From Sporomusaceae bacterium (lineage in GTDB: Bacteria; Bacillota; Negativicutes; UBA1444): a DNA stretch of 64,000 nucleotides. The stretch covers positions 95,751-159,750 of the forward strand of contig JAHDPL010000012.1 of NCBI GenBank assembly GCA_018434355.1, given 5' to 3'. The notes beneath the pieces were generated by a model, which saw nothing but the letters and a program-made list of their open reading frames with translations, was not told the origin of the DNA and did no database searches. Shown piece by piece: positions 1 through 11,234 of the stretch. The position numbers were made by a program, and so were the translations under genes. The stretch's first letter is position 1, and every line of letters starts with the position of its first letter.

Positions 1-514
1 AGAAATGGGTATAGACAACATAAACGGCGTCATATTCGCCAGTAGCGAACGCATGGAAAATTTCCTGGCCGATTCTGCCGGCATCGCTAAACCGTGGTCG
101 CTCTGAGTTGCCCACATAGGAGTTTACCAGTGCATAGCCGCGCCGGCGAAAATAGTCCCTGCCTTTACGGCCGGTGACAATCATGCCAACGTCCGATGAC
201 TGCTTCATGTGCGAAACCGCTTCACGCAGCAGGTTCGACGTATAGGCGCCGGCGAGTCCCTTGTCGGCGCTGACGATCAGGTACAACGCTTTTTTGCCGG
301 CACGCTTGCGCAACAAAGGATGGAAACGGTTGCCCGAATGGGCCGCAACCGATTCCAACGTCTGCTGCAATTTGTCGACATAAGGCAAACAGGCGGCGGC
401 TTTTTCCTGGGCCCGACGCAAGCGCGCCGCAGCAACCATTTCCATCGCCTTGGTAATCTGCTGGATATTCTTGACACTCTTTATCCGGCGCCTGATATCT
501 CTTGCGTTTGGCAT
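1..514 (-). CDS. atpG: F1Fo ATP synthase gamma subunit (partial, C-terminus off window)
   Basis: Central rotor shaft of F1, coupling c-ring rotation to catalysis in the alpha3beta3 head. Reading the minus strand from the ATG at 514 gives MPNARDIRRRIKSVKNIQQI, the classic N-terminal coiled-coil start of the family, followed by TKAMEMVAAARLRRAQ. The frame stays open to base 1, so about 171 of the usual ~285 residues are visible. It begins 8 bp after atpA stops, in the standard order atpH-A-G; atpD and atpC are expected just beyond the left edge. Recognition is by direct translation. Confidence 0.95.
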   Translation of the reverse strand, partial: MPNARDIRRRIKSVKNIQQITKAMEMVAAARLRRAQEKAAACLPYVDKLQQTLESVAAHSGNRFHPLLRKRAGKKALYLIVSADKGLAGAYTSNLLREAVSHMKQSSDVGMIVTGRKGRDYFRRRGYALVNSYVGNSERPRFSDAGRIGQEIFHAFATGEYDAVYVVYTHF

Positions 515-522
515 CGATCAGA

Positions 523-2626
<2,104 letters not shown>

Positions 2627-2633
<7 letters not shown>

Positions 2634-3130
2634 GGCAGACCGCCAATTTTCGTTTCATCAAGTTTTTCGATGAACTCGCTCACCAATTTGGCGTTGACGT
2701 CGGTGTTCATTTCTTTTTCAATTATTTTTGCCGCCGCCGCAACCGTCATCGCCACGACTTCACCACGGATGCCGGCCATCGCCGCATCGGTCTGGCGGGC
2801 AATTTCGAGTTGGGCGTTCTTCAGCATTTTTGCATGTTCGGCCCGCGCCTCTTCCAGAATCTCCTGTTTCATCGCCTCAGCAGTTTTTACCGATTTGTCG
2901 ATGATTGCCTGAGCCTGGGCACGCGCTTCCTGCATCTGTTGTTGATATTCCTGGCGGAGCTGTTCAGCCGCCTGCCGCTCTTTTTCCGCTGCCTCCAGAT
3001 CGTTTGCGATCCGGGCTCGCCGCTCTGCCATCGCTTTCAGCAGAGGTTTGTATGCCAGCTTGGTCAACAGAAGGAGCAGGATAAAAAAGTTGACAATCTG
3101 TGCGACCAGCGTCATGTTAAAATTAAACAA
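2627..3130 (-). CDS. atpF: F1Fo ATP synthase b subunit
   Basis: Membrane-anchored peripheral stalk subunit. The open frame extends to 3202, but a TTG at 3130 preceded by the GGGGAGG Shine-Dalgarno sequence gives a 167-aa protein starting MFNFNMTLVAQIVNFFILLL, the normal length with the single transmembrane helix at the N-terminus (about residues 7-27). ATG at 3115 is an alternative. The rest is a long charged helix (AERRARIANDLEAAEKERQAAEQL and on), typical of the b coiled coil. It lies between atpE and atpH, overlapping atpH by 7 bp. Confidence 0.95.
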
Positions 3131-3212
3131 GACAGGGCCCTCCCCTTTCGGATGTGCAATAGGGGCGACGGTCCAAGAAGATTCAGACCGCCGCCCTGAC
3201 AAGCAACATTGC

Positions 3213-3467
3213 TTACTTCAAGAATGGGTTCGCCAAGACAAGGACGATGGCGATAACAGCCGCGATGATTGGAATCGATTCGATCAGGCCGACCATGATG
3301 ACCATGTTAACCAAAAGTGCGTTTTTGGCCTCCGGTTGACGGGTCATGCCTTCGATCGTTTTCTTGGCCACCATTGCGTCGGCAAACGCAGCGGAGAACG
3401 CAGCCACGATGAGCGTTGCGCATGCACCAAGAATCGAAGCGGCGGCGATGATAGATTTTTCGGTCAT
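3213..3467 (-). CDS. atpE: F1Fo ATP synthase c subunit, candidate two-carboxylate rotor
   Basis: Rotor ring proteolipid, 84 aa, two transmembrane helices joined by the polar loop TRQPE (residues 42-46). The ion-binding carboxylate is Glu63 followed by Ser64 (GLIESIPII). Helix 1 has SAAFADAM where most c subunits have GxGxG, and Asp30 lies exactly 33 residues before Glu63. That is the spacing of Gln32/Glu65 in the Na+-binding Ilyobacter tartaricus c-ring and of the two carboxylates (32 and 65) reported for Fusobacterium nucleatum. The Asp30 codon is GAC at about 3380. Na+ coupling is inferred from these residues, not shown. Confidence 0.97.
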   Translation of the reverse strand: MTEKSIIAAASILGACATLIVAAFSAAFADAMVAKKTIEGMTRQPEAKNALLVNMVIMVGLIESIPIIAAVIAIVLVLANPFLK

Positions 3468-3534
3468 AATTACGGAATCCCCCTTTCTTTGATAAACTGG
3501 TACAAAAGGACAAACCTACCGAAGCGAGCCGCGA

Positions 3535-4197
3535 TCAGTGGTCATCCCCTAAACCCTCGGCCAGATACGTGATGGACAGGATCGTGAAAATCGCGGCCTG
3601 GATCAGGCCAATAAATACACCCAGGAATAAAATCCCGGAAGGAACGATAAACGGAACCAGCATCAGGAACACCATAATCAGAATTTCGTGCGCGATGATG
3701 TTGCCGAAGAGACGGAAGGACATTGTTAAGGGGCGGGAAACGTTATCCATGATGTGAAGCAACACGAAGAACGGGTTCGGCTGGAAGAAATGCGCCACAT
3801 ACTTCAACCCTTTGTCAGCCAAGCCATAGATATGAACGAGCGCAATGATCATCAGCGCCAAGCCGAGCGTGGTATTGATGTCGGCCGTCGGCGAAGTCAT
3901 CGCTGGCAAAAGCCCCAGCATGTTGGCAAACAGGACAAACAGAAATACCGTGACAACCACCGGGATGACGCGTTGGCCCTTTTTACCGATCGAAGAATCG
4001 ATTTGCGTCAGAATCGGCTCAATCAACATCTCGACAAAATTCTGTGCGCCGGAAGGGATTACCGATATGGACCTGGTACAACCGATCACTACAGCCAGAA
4101 CAGCTATCATGGTCAGCCAGGTCATCGTCAGCGTATCAGCATGGAACTGCATTCCGGCAACTTCCCATATTTTGTGGGCGCCAATTTCGTGTGCCAT
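3535..4197 (-). CDS. atpB: F1Fo ATP synthase a subunit
   Basis: Stator membrane subunit forming the ion half-channels beside the c-ring; 220 aa. The essential arginine is Arg162 in MSFRLFGNIIAHE, followed by the last two hydrophobic helices. Several transmembrane segments are visible (about residues 22-40, 79-100, 112-127, 165-185, 190-212). It is separated from atpE by 67 bp and from atpI by 83 bp; the latter gap may carry an internal promoter. Confidence 0.97.
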   Translation of the reverse strand: MAHEIGAHKIWEVAGMQFHADTLTMTWLTMIAVLAVVIGCTRSISVIPSGAQNFVEMLIEPILTQIDSSIGKKGQRVIPVVVTVFLFVLFANMLGLLPAMTSPTADINTTLGLALMIIALVHIYGLADKGLKYVAHFFQPNPFFVLLHIMDNVSRPLTMSFRLFGNIIAHEILIMVFLMLVPFIVPSGILFLGVFIGLIQAAIFTILSITYLAEGLGDDH

Positions 4198-4238
4198 TAT
4201 TCACCCTGTTCCCTTCTGTATAGTCTACACATGTAAAT

Positions 4239-4250
4239 ATTATATATCAA
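4239..4250 (-). promoter_or_regulatory. possible internal promoter upstream of atpB
   Basis: The 83-bp gap between atpI and atpB reads on the minus strand TTTGATATATAATATT, an AT-rich stretch with an extended -10 (TGa-TATATA) or a TATAAT at 4244-4239. No convincing -35 hexamer is seen at 16-18 bp. It could raise expression of the eight structural subunits relative to atpZ-atpI. This is inference from one hexamer only. Confidence 0.25.
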
Positions 4251-4280
4251 AGCGACAATTTGTACAGACTTTCGAAAAAT

Positions 4281-4670
4281 TTATTTTCGGCTTCCACCTT
4301 TTGACAACGCAATCACTCCCCAGATGACAACAACGCCATGCAGTGCCAGCAGACCGATCAGCACACCCGCGAAATGGACTCCCGGCGCGAAATACGCCGC
4401 CAGACAAACCACTGCCGTATAGAGGGTCCGTTCCACCCAGCCGCTTTTCAGTTCCGCCACGGCTTCCTTGACATCGTCAAGCGCCATGGTTTGTTTGAGC
4501 TGACGCCACATGATGTAGAAGAAGCCGACGCCGGCCAACATCCCGATCAGCAGGCCGCGGGAAAATTCAGGATAACCTAATAAATATACGACACCGGCAA
4601 TCAATGCGCTGATTACCGCCGAGAGCATCGCCGCCTGTTTGGCGGACCGCGTCAGGATTCCCATGTTCAT
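4281..4670 (-). CDS. atpI: ATP synthase subunit I (AtpI)
   Basis: Small membrane protein encoded ahead of atpB in many bacteria, with roles proposed in c-ring assembly and cation uptake. The open frame runs to 4763, but the internal ATG at 4670 (MNMGILTRSAKQAAMLSAV) overlaps the end of atpZ by 4 bp (ATGA), giving 129 aa. Four hydrophobic segments are visible (for example AVISALIAGVVYLLG, LLIGMLAGVGFFYIMW and two more near the C-terminus), matching the family. The order atpZ-atpI-atpB is as in other Firmicutes. Confidence 0.85.
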   Translation of the reverse strand: MNMGILTRSAKQAAMLSAVISALIAGVVYLLGYPEFSRGLLIGMLAGVGFFYIMWRQLKQTMALDDVKEAVAELKSGWVERTLYTAVVCLAAYFAPGVHFAGVLIGLLALHGVVVIWGVIALSKGGSRK

Positions 4671-4894
4671 CTCCCGTTCCAATTTGTTACACGCCGGCAA
4701 ATCGAGGCAAAACCGATCACGCAGCCGAGCAGCGTCCCGCCGAAGGTTCCCCAGGGCTGCCAACCGAACCTCGCATCCAGTTCCGTGCCCAGCCCAAACC
4801 CCAACCCGGCAAAAATCACCAGGTCGGTTCCCAGCGTTCCCACCCGGGCCAGCGTTTGCATCCAGTTGCGCTCCTGTTCCTTCGGTTGTGGCAC
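4667..4894 (-). CDS. atpZ: AtpZ/AtpI family two-helix membrane protein
   Basis: 75-aa protein with two hydrophobic hairpin helices (LGTDLVIFAGLGFGLG and GTFGGTLLGCVIGFAS) separated by the short polar stretch LDARFGWQP. This matches the AtpZ-type accessory protein found first in Firmicutes atp operons and proposed to work with AtpI. It overlaps atpI by 4 bp and starts 22 bp after the wecB stop, so the wecB transcript may read into the atp operon. Confidence 0.8.
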   Translation of the reverse strand: MPQPKEQERNWMQTLARVGTLGTDLVIFAGLGFGLGTELDARFGWQPWGTFGGTLLGCVIGFASICRRVTNWNGR

Positions 4895-4916
4895 AATGCG
4901 CCTCCCCCGCGTTCAG

Positions 4917-6071
4917 CTATTCACTGACAAATGGCTCCGGCAAATCGTTGGCCAGACCGAACCGGTGCAACAGGCACTCAACGATTCGAGATGCCGCCTG
5001 TCCATCACCATAAGGATTGGTGGCTTCGGCCATCCGGCTATATTCCCCGGCATCTGTCAGTAATAATTTCAATTCCTGATAGACACGTTCGCGTGAAGTG
5101 CCGATTAATTTGACAGTACCAGCGTCAATCGCTTCCGGCCTTTCGGTGGTGTCACGCAACACCAGCACTGGTTTGCCGAGCGATGGCGCTTCTTCCTGGA
5201 TACCGCCGGAATCGGTCAGAATGATATGCGCTTGATTCATCAGGTTGGCAAACGGCTGATAATCCAGCGGATCGATTAAATGAACCCGCGGCGCGTCACC
5301 CAATTCCTGCTGGACCACTTGCTGCACCTGCGGATTGCGATGGACCGGGAAAATCGCTCTCACATCAGGAAACTCTTGCACGATCGCGCGCAGCGCCTGA
5401 TACACCTGGCGCATCGGTTCGCCAAGATTTTCCCGCCGATGGGTAGTCACCAAAATCAGGCGGCCCGTAGTTTGATTCAGTGCCGCCAGCTGCGGTGGAA
5501 AGACATATTCGTCGCTCACTGTGCTCAGCAGAGCGTCAATCACTGTGTTGCCGGTGACAAAAATGTTTTGCCCAGCCACCCCTTCATTCAGCAAGTTTTG
5601 CCGAGATGTCGATGTCGGCGGAAAATGCAGGTCAGTCAGTGCGCCAGTCAATTTTCGGTTCATTTCTTCGGGATAGGGCGAATATTTATTGCCTGTGCGG
5701 AGTCCCGCTTCCACGTGGGCTACCGGGACCTGGTGATAGAAGGCTGCCAGTGCGCCGACAAAGGTAGTCGTCGTATCGCCGTGCACCAGCACGATATCCG
5801 GTTTGGCATCGCCAATCGCTTCCTTTAACCCTAGCAAGGCCCTACTGGTAATATCAAACAGGGTTTGCGACGGACTCATGATGTTCAGGTCGTAATCCGG
5901 CCTGATATGAAAAAGTTGCAGCACTTGATCCAGCATCTCGCGATGCTGGGCGGTCACTGCAACAATCGGTTGGATTTTCTCCGGGTGTCTCTGCAATTCC
6001 AGAACGACCGGCGCCATCTTGATCGCTTCCGGTCGGGTGCCAAATATCGTCATAACCTTGATTGGTTTCAT
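4917..6071 (-). CDS. wecB: UDP-N-acetylglucosamine 2-epimerase (non-hydrolysing)
   Basis: Interconverts UDP-GlcNAc and UDP-ManNAc, a precursor for cell-envelope polysaccharides. 384 aa, normal length. The N-terminus MKPIKVMTIFGTRPEAIKMA is the family signature. Further motifs are VLVHGDTTTTFVGALAAFY, HVEAGLRTGNKYSPYPEEMNR and the C-terminal LTDSGGIQEEAPSLGKPVLVLRDTTERPEA with the UDP-binding Ser-Gly-Gly. It follows the wecA-like gene (a hairpin lies between) and precedes atpZ by 22 bp. B. subtilis mnaA is the nearest functional analogue. Confidence 0.96.
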   Translation of the reverse strand: MKPIKVMTIFGTRPEAIKMAPVVLELQRHPEKIQPIVAVTAQHREMLDQVLQLFHIRPDYDLNIMSPSQTLFDITSRALLGLKEAIGDAKPDIVLVHGDTTTTFVGALAAFYHQVPVAHVEAGLRTGNKYSPYPEEMNRKLTGALTDLHFPPTSTSRQNLLNEGVAGQNIFVTGNTVIDALLSTVSDEYVFPPQLAALNQTTGRLILVTTHRRENLGEPMRQVYQALRAIVQEFPDVRAIFPVHRNPQVQQVVQQELGDAPRVHLIDPLDYQPFANLMNQAHIILTDSGGIQEEAPSLGKPVLVLRDTTERPEAIDAGTVKLIGTSRERVYQELKLLLTDAGEYSRMAEATNPYGDGQAASRIVECLLHRFGLANDLPEPFVSE

Positions 6072-6090
6072 TTTTGCAGCTCCTTTGGGG

Positions 6091-6118
6091 AAAAAGAAAA
6101 GGGCCTAACGGCCCTTTA
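6091..6118 (-). terminator. hairpin with T-rich tail overlapping the wecA stop
   Basis: Read on the minus strand, an 8-bp perfect stem AAAGGGCC/GGCCCTTT closes a GTTA loop and runs into TTCTTTTTCC. The stem contains the last codons and the TAG of the upstream wecA-like gene. It has the form of an intrinsic terminator or attenuator that would lower wecB-atp read-through. Confidence 0.55.
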
Positions 6119-7133
6119 CGGATCCCGCACTTTTTAACACGCCGGTTTTTCGCGCCGCGACAAACGCCGCGGCCAGCAAAGCCAGCACAATGAATGCGGC
6201 ATGACCGAACCGGACCTCTGTCATCACGATCGCACTGACGCCGAGCACGATAGTGACCAAATACAGAATCAGCACCACTTGCTTCTGCGTCAGGCCCATG
6301 TCCAGCAAACGATGGTGCAGATGACCCCTGTCAGGTTTAAAAATCGGTTGTCCATTGTTAAACCGGCGAATAATTGCACAGGCCGTGTCCAAAATCGGCA
6401 GACCCAGCGCCACCATCGGTACGATCAGGGCAATAGTCGCCGCACTCTTGACTGTGCCGACCAGCGAAACCGCCGCCAGCATATAGCCTAAAAACATACT
6501 GCCGGTATCGCCCATAAAAATTTTTGCCGGACTGAAATTAAAGTACAAGAAGCCGAGGGCGCTACCAGCCAGCGCCGCAGTCAGCACTGCAACCAGCCAG
6601 AAGTTCAGTTCCACCGCCATCAGGAAGATCGTCACCGCCGCAATCACCGACACGCCGGCTGCCAATCCGTCCAATCCGTCAATCAGGTTCAGCGTATTGG
6701 TCAGGCTGACCACCCAGATCAACGTGATCGGAATCGCCCACATATCGAGATAGATCATGCTGCCAAACGGATTGGTCAACCAGTCGATCCGGATATCGAA
6801 CAGCAGCAACACGGAAGCAGCCGCGATCTGACCAAGCAGTTTTTTCTTGGCCGAAATCTGGTACACATCATCAACCACGCCGAGCAACATAATCGCCGAA
6901 CCGCCAACCAAAATACCGAGCAACTCCCAAGTCATGTGCACACTGGCAAGTACGGCCGCGATGAAACCGGCGTAGATCGCCAATCCACCCAGACGGGGGA
7001 TGATTCCTTTATGAACTTTTCTTGCTTCCGGTTTATCGACGGCGCCCCAGCGTACAGCCAGTCGTTGTACCGACGGAGTGATCATATAGGCCACTCCCAG
7101 CGCTATGATAAACGCGGTAATATAAATCTGCAT
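6105..7133 (-). CDS. wecA: undecaprenyl-phosphate N-acetylglucosaminyl-1-phosphate transferase (MraY/WecA/TagO family)
   Basis: Polytopic membrane enzyme starting lipid-linked glycopolymer synthesis on undecaprenyl phosphate. The ATG at 7133 has GGAGAGGTG nine bases upstream, so MQIYITAFIIALGVAYM is the preferred start (342 aa) over the open frame to 7160. Family motifs: VVDDVYQ (DDxx loop), NTLNLIDGLDGLAAG, MGDTGSMFLGY and the C-terminal PDRGHLHHRLLDMG, which carries the HxHHR-type motif of the WecA/TagO branch. Around ten hydrophobic segments. Together with wecB it suggests O-antigen or similar envelope glycan synthesis; the exact polymer cannot be told. Confidence 0.92.
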   Translation of the reverse strand: MQIYITAFIIALGVAYMITPSVQRLAVRWGAVDKPEARKVHKGIIPRLGGLAIYAGFIAAVLASVHMTWELLGILVGGSAIMLLGVVDDVYQISAKKKLLGQIAAASVLLLFDIRIDWLTNPFGSMIYLDMWAIPITLIWVVSLTNTLNLIDGLDGLAAGVSVIAAVTIFLMAVELNFWLVAVLTAALAGSALGFLYFNFSPAKIFMGDTGSMFLGYMLAAVSLVGTVKSAATIALIVPMVALGLPILDTACAIIRRFNNGQPIFKPDRGHLHHRLLDMGLTQKQVVLILYLVTIVLGVSAIVMTEVRFGHAAFIVLALLAAAFVAARKTGVLKSAGSVKGR

Positions 7134-7292
7134 TGTTATTGGCACCTCTCCACATTTCAAAACACATATAAGTGTACCGTATCCGGTGCGCGCTTGTCAA
7201 TTGCGGACCCTCTGCGTCGAAATTTGGCTCTATGCCTCTACCATTATATATAACTAATGTAACTATTATACGTTATTAGCAAAACTCCTCTT

Positions 7293-7329
7293 TTCAAAAA
7301 AAAGAAATTGGGGACTGTCCCCAATTTCT
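7293..7329 (-). terminator. intrinsic terminator, near-perfect palindrome
   Basis: Bases 7303-7329 form a 27-base palindrome (13-bp arms around one centre base, AGAAATTGGGGAC and complement). On the minus strand it runs directly into eight T residues. Its first bases are the stop codon of the dCMP deaminase gene, so it ends the upp-deaminase transcript and insulates the wecA-wecB-atp unit. Confidence 0.8.
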
Positions 7330-7796
7330 CAGTCGTTCTCAATTTCAGCAAAACACTCGCAGGCGACGCCGGCCTCTGCCAGCAAATCGCGCGACAGTTC
7401 GTCCGGGTAGGGATATTCATAGACGATCCGCCGGATGCCGGCGTTGATGATCATCTTGCTGCAGGCTGAACAGGGCTGGTGCGTGCAATAGATGGTCGAG
7501 CCGGCAATGCCGACGCCGTGCAGCGCCGCCTGGACAATCGCGTTCTGTTCAGCGTGCAGACCGCGGCAAAGTTCATGTCTTTCGCCGGAGGCAATCCCCA
7601 TTTTTTCTCGCAGACAACCGACTTCCAGGCAGTGGGACAACCCTTGCGGAGCGCCGTTGTAGCCGCTGGTCAACATACGTTTTTCCTTGACGACCACAGC
7701 GCCCACCTGTCGCCGCAGACAAGTCGACCGGGTGGACACCACCCGGGTGATCTCCATGAAATATTCGTCCCAACTGGGCCGCGCTTGCCCTTTCAT
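7329..7796 (-). CDS. dCMP/deoxycytidylate deaminase family protein (ComEB type)
   Basis: Zinc-dependent deaminase of the cytidine/deoxycytidylate family, 155 aa; the likely reaction is dCMP to dUMP for dTTP synthesis. The zinc-binding and catalytic motifs are [11 protein letters not shown] (His, catalytic Glu) and [13 protein letters not shown] (two Cys), with the N-terminal [24 protein letters not shown] segment of dCMP deaminases. It starts one base after the upp stop, consistent with a pyrimidine salvage pair. The stop lies in the terminator stem. Confidence 0.9.
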   Translation of the reverse strand: MKGQARPSWDEYFMEITRVVSTRSTCLRRQVGAVVVKEKRMLTSGYNGAPQGLSHCLEVGCLREKMGIASGERHELCRGLHAEQNAIVQAALHGVGIAGSTIYCTHQPCSACSKMIINAGIRRIVYEYPYPDELSRDLLAEAGVACECFAEIEND

Positions 7797-8450
<654 letters not shown>

Positions 8451-9689
8451 TTACCATGCGAAAATGGGGTACTTGCCGCACAGAGTCTTGACCCTGGTGC
8501 GCACTGCCGCATGCACCGCTTCATCGGTCGGATGATCCAACACCTGCGTAATGATGTCGGCAATTTCAATCATGTCGGCTTCAATCATGCCACGGGTCGT
8601 GGTGGCCGCCGTACCGATCCGGATGCCGCTGGTGACCATCGGACCAGCCGGATCATTAGGAATCGAATTTTTGTTCACGGTGACGCCGATATCGTCCAGC
8701 AGACGTTCGGCAACTTTCCCGGTCAGATTGCGATTGCGCACATCCAGCAGCAACAGGTGGTTGTCGGTACCGCCGGAAACCAGGACAAAGCCGTTTTCCA
8801 TCAAGCGTTCCGCCAATTTTGCCGCATTTTTGACAAGCTGGGTCTGGTATTTTTTGAAATCGGGACTCATCGCTTCTTTCAACGCCACCGCTTTGGCTGC
8901 AATCACATGCATCAGCGGTCCGCCCTGAATGCCGGGGAAAATCGCCTTGTCGATCGCCTTGGCATGTTCGGCACGACAGAGGATCATGCCGCCACGCGGT
9001 CCACGCAGCGTTTTGTGAGTGGTCGTAGTCACGATGTCGGCGTGAGGCACCGGACTTGGATGCAGGCCGGCCGCGACCAGTCCTGCGATATGCGCCATAT
9101 CGACCATGAACAGGATTTCCAGGTCCTTGGCGATTTTTCCAATGCGTTCAAAATCAATAATCCGCGGATAAGCGCTGGCGCCGGCCACGATGATGTTCGG
9201 CCGGTTTTCCCGCGCCAATCGTTCCAGATTGTCATAATCAATCCGGTGATGCACGTCATCGACGCCGTAAGGAATGATTTTGAAATACTTGCCGGAAATG
9301 TTCACCGGGCTGCCGTGCGTCAGATGGCCGCCATGAGCTAGATTCATCCCCAGAATGGTATCTCCTGGTTTGAGGAAGGCAAAATATGCGCCGGTATTGG
9401 CCTGTGCGCCGGAATGCGGCTGCACGTTGGCATGCTCGGCTCCGAACAACGTTTTGGCCCGTTCAATCGCCAGGGATTCGGCAACATCTACGCATTCGCA
9501 GCCGCCGTAATAACGGGCTGCCGGATAACCTTCGGCATATTTGTTGGTCAAGACCGAGCCCTGGGCTTCCAGAACCGCCGGACTGACAAAGTTTTCCGAT
9601 GCAATCAGCTCGATTTTGTCGTGCTGGCGCGCTGCCTCCAGTTCAATGGCCCGGGCGATCTCCGGGTCCTGTCGGGAAAGAATGCTCAT
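8451..9689 (-). CDS. glyA: serine hydroxymethyltransferase
   Basis: PLP enzyme making glycine and methylene-THF from serine and THF. 412 aa. The PLP lysine lies in [19 protein letters not shown], preceded by [15 protein letters not shown], with [21 protein letters not shown] near the N-terminus. The C-terminal [16 protein letters not shown] is also characteristic. It sits between ywlG and upp in the conserved Firmicutes order. Confidence 0.98.
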   Translation of the reverse strand: MSILSRQDPEIARAIELEAARQHDKIELIASENFVSPAVLEAQGSVLTNKYAEGYPAARYYGGCECVDVAESLAIERAKTLFGAEHANVQPHSGAQANTGAYFAFLKPGDTILGMNLAHGGHLTHGSPVNISGKYFKIIPYGVDDVHHRIDYDNLERLARENRPNIIVAGASAYPRIIDFERIGKIAKDLEILFMVDMAHIAGLVAAGLHPSPVPHADIVTTTTHKTLRGPRGGMILCRAEHAKAIDKAIFPGIQGGPLMHVIAAKAVALKEAMSPDFKKYQTQLVKNAAKLAERLMENGFVLVSGGTDNHLLLLDVRNRNLTGKVAERLLDDIGVTVNKNSIPNDPAGPMVTSGIRIGTAATTTRGMIEADMIEIADIITQVLDHPTDEAVHAAVRTRVKTLCGKYPIFAW

Positions 9690-9716
9690 GTTGTCTCCTC
9701 CACCATCAAAAATTTA

Positions 9717-10265
9717 TTATTTGTAGACTGCCCGTGAACCGCCAATCAGTTTGGGCCGGGTCCAAGCCGCAGTCACCGTCGCCTGTCCGATCGTTTTTTG
9801 TTGCAACCGCAGCGGCACTGCCACTTTTTTTAGATGCATGCCGATCAGGGTCGCACCGATATCTATCCCGCCATGTGCAGCAATCGCTTCGACCACGACC
9901 GGATCGACAAAGTCCTGCATCGCCTGCGCCGCCAACGCACCGCCGGCATGCTCAACCGGTTGGACGCAGACTTGCTCCAGATTGTAAGCCTCCATCAGCT
10001 CGCGTTCCACCACCAGGGCCCGGTTCAGATGCTCACAGCATTGTACTGCCAAAAAGCCTTCCCAGCGGTACATTTCATTCCGCAAAGAATCTAAAATCGC
10101 TTCGGCAACCTCCAGCGACCCTTCAGTGCCGATCCGGGCGCCCCGGACTTCACTGGTGCTGCAACCAACGACCAATATCTGTCCGGGGCCGGGCTGCACC
10201 ACTTTATAATATTCACGCATCACAGCGAGCGTTTCGTTCTTTATCCGTTCAATCTCAGTCTCCAC
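9717..10265 (-). CDS. ywlG: UPF0340 family protein YwlG
   Basis: Conserved protein of unknown function. The open frame extends to 10355 inside rpiB, but a GTG at 10265, just past the rpiB stop and about ten bases after GGGAGGGG, gives 182 aa, the length of B. subtilis YwlG. Family-typical stretches are LVVGCSTSEVRGARIGTEGS, LAVQCCEHLNRALVVER and the C-terminal HGGIDIGATLIGMHLKKVAVPLR. It is invariably found between rpiB and glyA in Firmicutes, but its biochemical role is not established. Confidence 0.9.
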   Translation of the reverse strand: METEIERIKNETLAVMREYYKVVQPGPGQILVVGCSTSEVRGARIGTEGSLEVAEAILDSLRNEMYRWEGFLAVQCCEHLNRALVVERELMEAYNLEQVCVQPVEHAGGALAAQAMQDFVDPVVVEAIAAHGGIDIGATLIGMHLKKVAVPLRLQQKTIGQATVTAAWTRPKLIGGSRAVYK

Positions 10266-10266
10266 T

Positions 10267-10716
10267 TCAGGCTTTCCCCTCCCGCGCATAGGCATTGATC
10301 TTGCCGACCCGCCGTTCATGGCGACCGGCGGAAAACTCCGCAGCCAACCAGACATCGACGATCATCGCCGCCAATCCAGGACCGACTACCCGCTCGCCGA
10401 GCGTCAGGATATTGGCATCATTGTGCTCACGAGACATCTGGGCAGAAAACACATCATGGCAATTGGCCGCCCGGATTCCCTTCACTTTATTGGCCGCAAT
10501 CGCTACGCCGACACCGGTGCCGCAGAAAAGCAGCCCGCGTTCGTACTCGCCCCGCGCCACCGCTTCCGCCACCGCAAACGCCAGATCCGGATAGTCGGCC
10601 GACTCGCTGCTATGAACGCCGAAGTCATAGAATTCGACACCGCATTGTTGCAGGTGCTCGCTGATTTTCTGTTTCAGGGCAAATCCCCCGTGATCACTAC
10701 CGATTGCCAACATCAT
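10267..10716 (-). CDS. rpiB: ribose-5-phosphate isomerase B
   Basis: Interconverts ribose-5-phosphate and ribulose-5-phosphate. The longer frame to 10809 lies inside ywlE; starting at the ATG at 10716 (AGAAGGGATG upstream), 4 bp after ywlE stops, gives 149 aa, the usual size. Motifs: MLAIGSDHGGFALKQKI at the N-terminus, LLFCGTGVGVAIAANKVKGIRAA with the catalytic Cys/Thr region, and SREHNDANILTLGERVVG. Adjacent to ywlE and ywlG as in B. subtilis. Confidence 0.96.
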   Translation of the reverse strand: MMLAIGSDHGGFALKQKISEHLQQCGVEFYDFGVHSSESADYPDLAFAVAEAVARGEYERGLLFCGTGVGVAIAANKVKGIRAANCHDVFSAQMSREHNDANILTLGERVVGPGLAAMIVDVWLAAEFSAGRHERRVGKINAYAREGKA

Positions 10717-10720
10717 CCAT

Positions 10721-11230
10721 TCATCCCTTCTGCCGAATATCAGGCTTTTCTTCGCCACTTGATTCTTGTTTTCCTGCCAGCGCCAAAAATTTATCTCGCG
10801 CCGCTTCAATCAACTCCGACATTTGATCGGCGCAGGCCTGATAAACTTCTCGCGACCTGCCCATCGGATCGGTCACATCACCCGGTTTACCTGCATATTC
10901 ACCCAAAGTGAAGATCCGGTTGCGCGCGCCGGGAGCTATGCACAATAACGATTCTTTATGGGAAACAGTCAACGCCAGAACCAGATCGCTGGCATAAACC
11001 TGACGGTTCTCGATCTGTCTGGCACTGTGTTCCGTTAGCGAAAGTCCCTGCCGGGCCATGACCTCGACCGCCGCCGCCGAGGCGGCCTGGCCGGTCCAGG
11101 CGGCGATACCGGCCGAACTCACCGTGAACTCCTCCGAAACGCCCCAAGCATTCAATCTATCTTGCAATATCGCCGCCGCCATTGGGCTGCGGCAAGTGTT
11201 GCCGGTACAAACAAATAATATACGCACCAT
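10721..11230 (-). CDS. ywlE: low-molecular-weight phosphatase, protein arginine phosphatase type
   Basis: LMW-PTP fold, 169 aa. The active-site loop near the N-terminus reads VCTGNTCRSPMA, with Cys8, Thr12 and Arg14. The Thr in CxGNTCR (tyrosine phosphatases of this fold usually have Ile) is the specificity residue for phospho-arginine in B. subtilis YwlE. The general-acid segment is near VTDPMGRSREVYQACADQM (DP). It lies between sua5 (4 bp) and rpiB (4 bp), the same context as ywlE. The partner kinase mcsB is not in this window. Confidence 0.9.
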   Translation of the reverse strand: MVRILFVCTGNTCRSPMAAAILQDRLNAWGVSEEFTVSSAGIAAWTGQAASAAAVEVMARQGLSLTEHSARQIENRQVYASDLVLALTVSHKESLLCIAPGARNRIFTLGEYAGKPGDVTDPMGRSREVYQACADQMSELIEAARDKFLALAGKQESSGEEKPDIRQKG

Positions 11231-11234
11231 TGTC

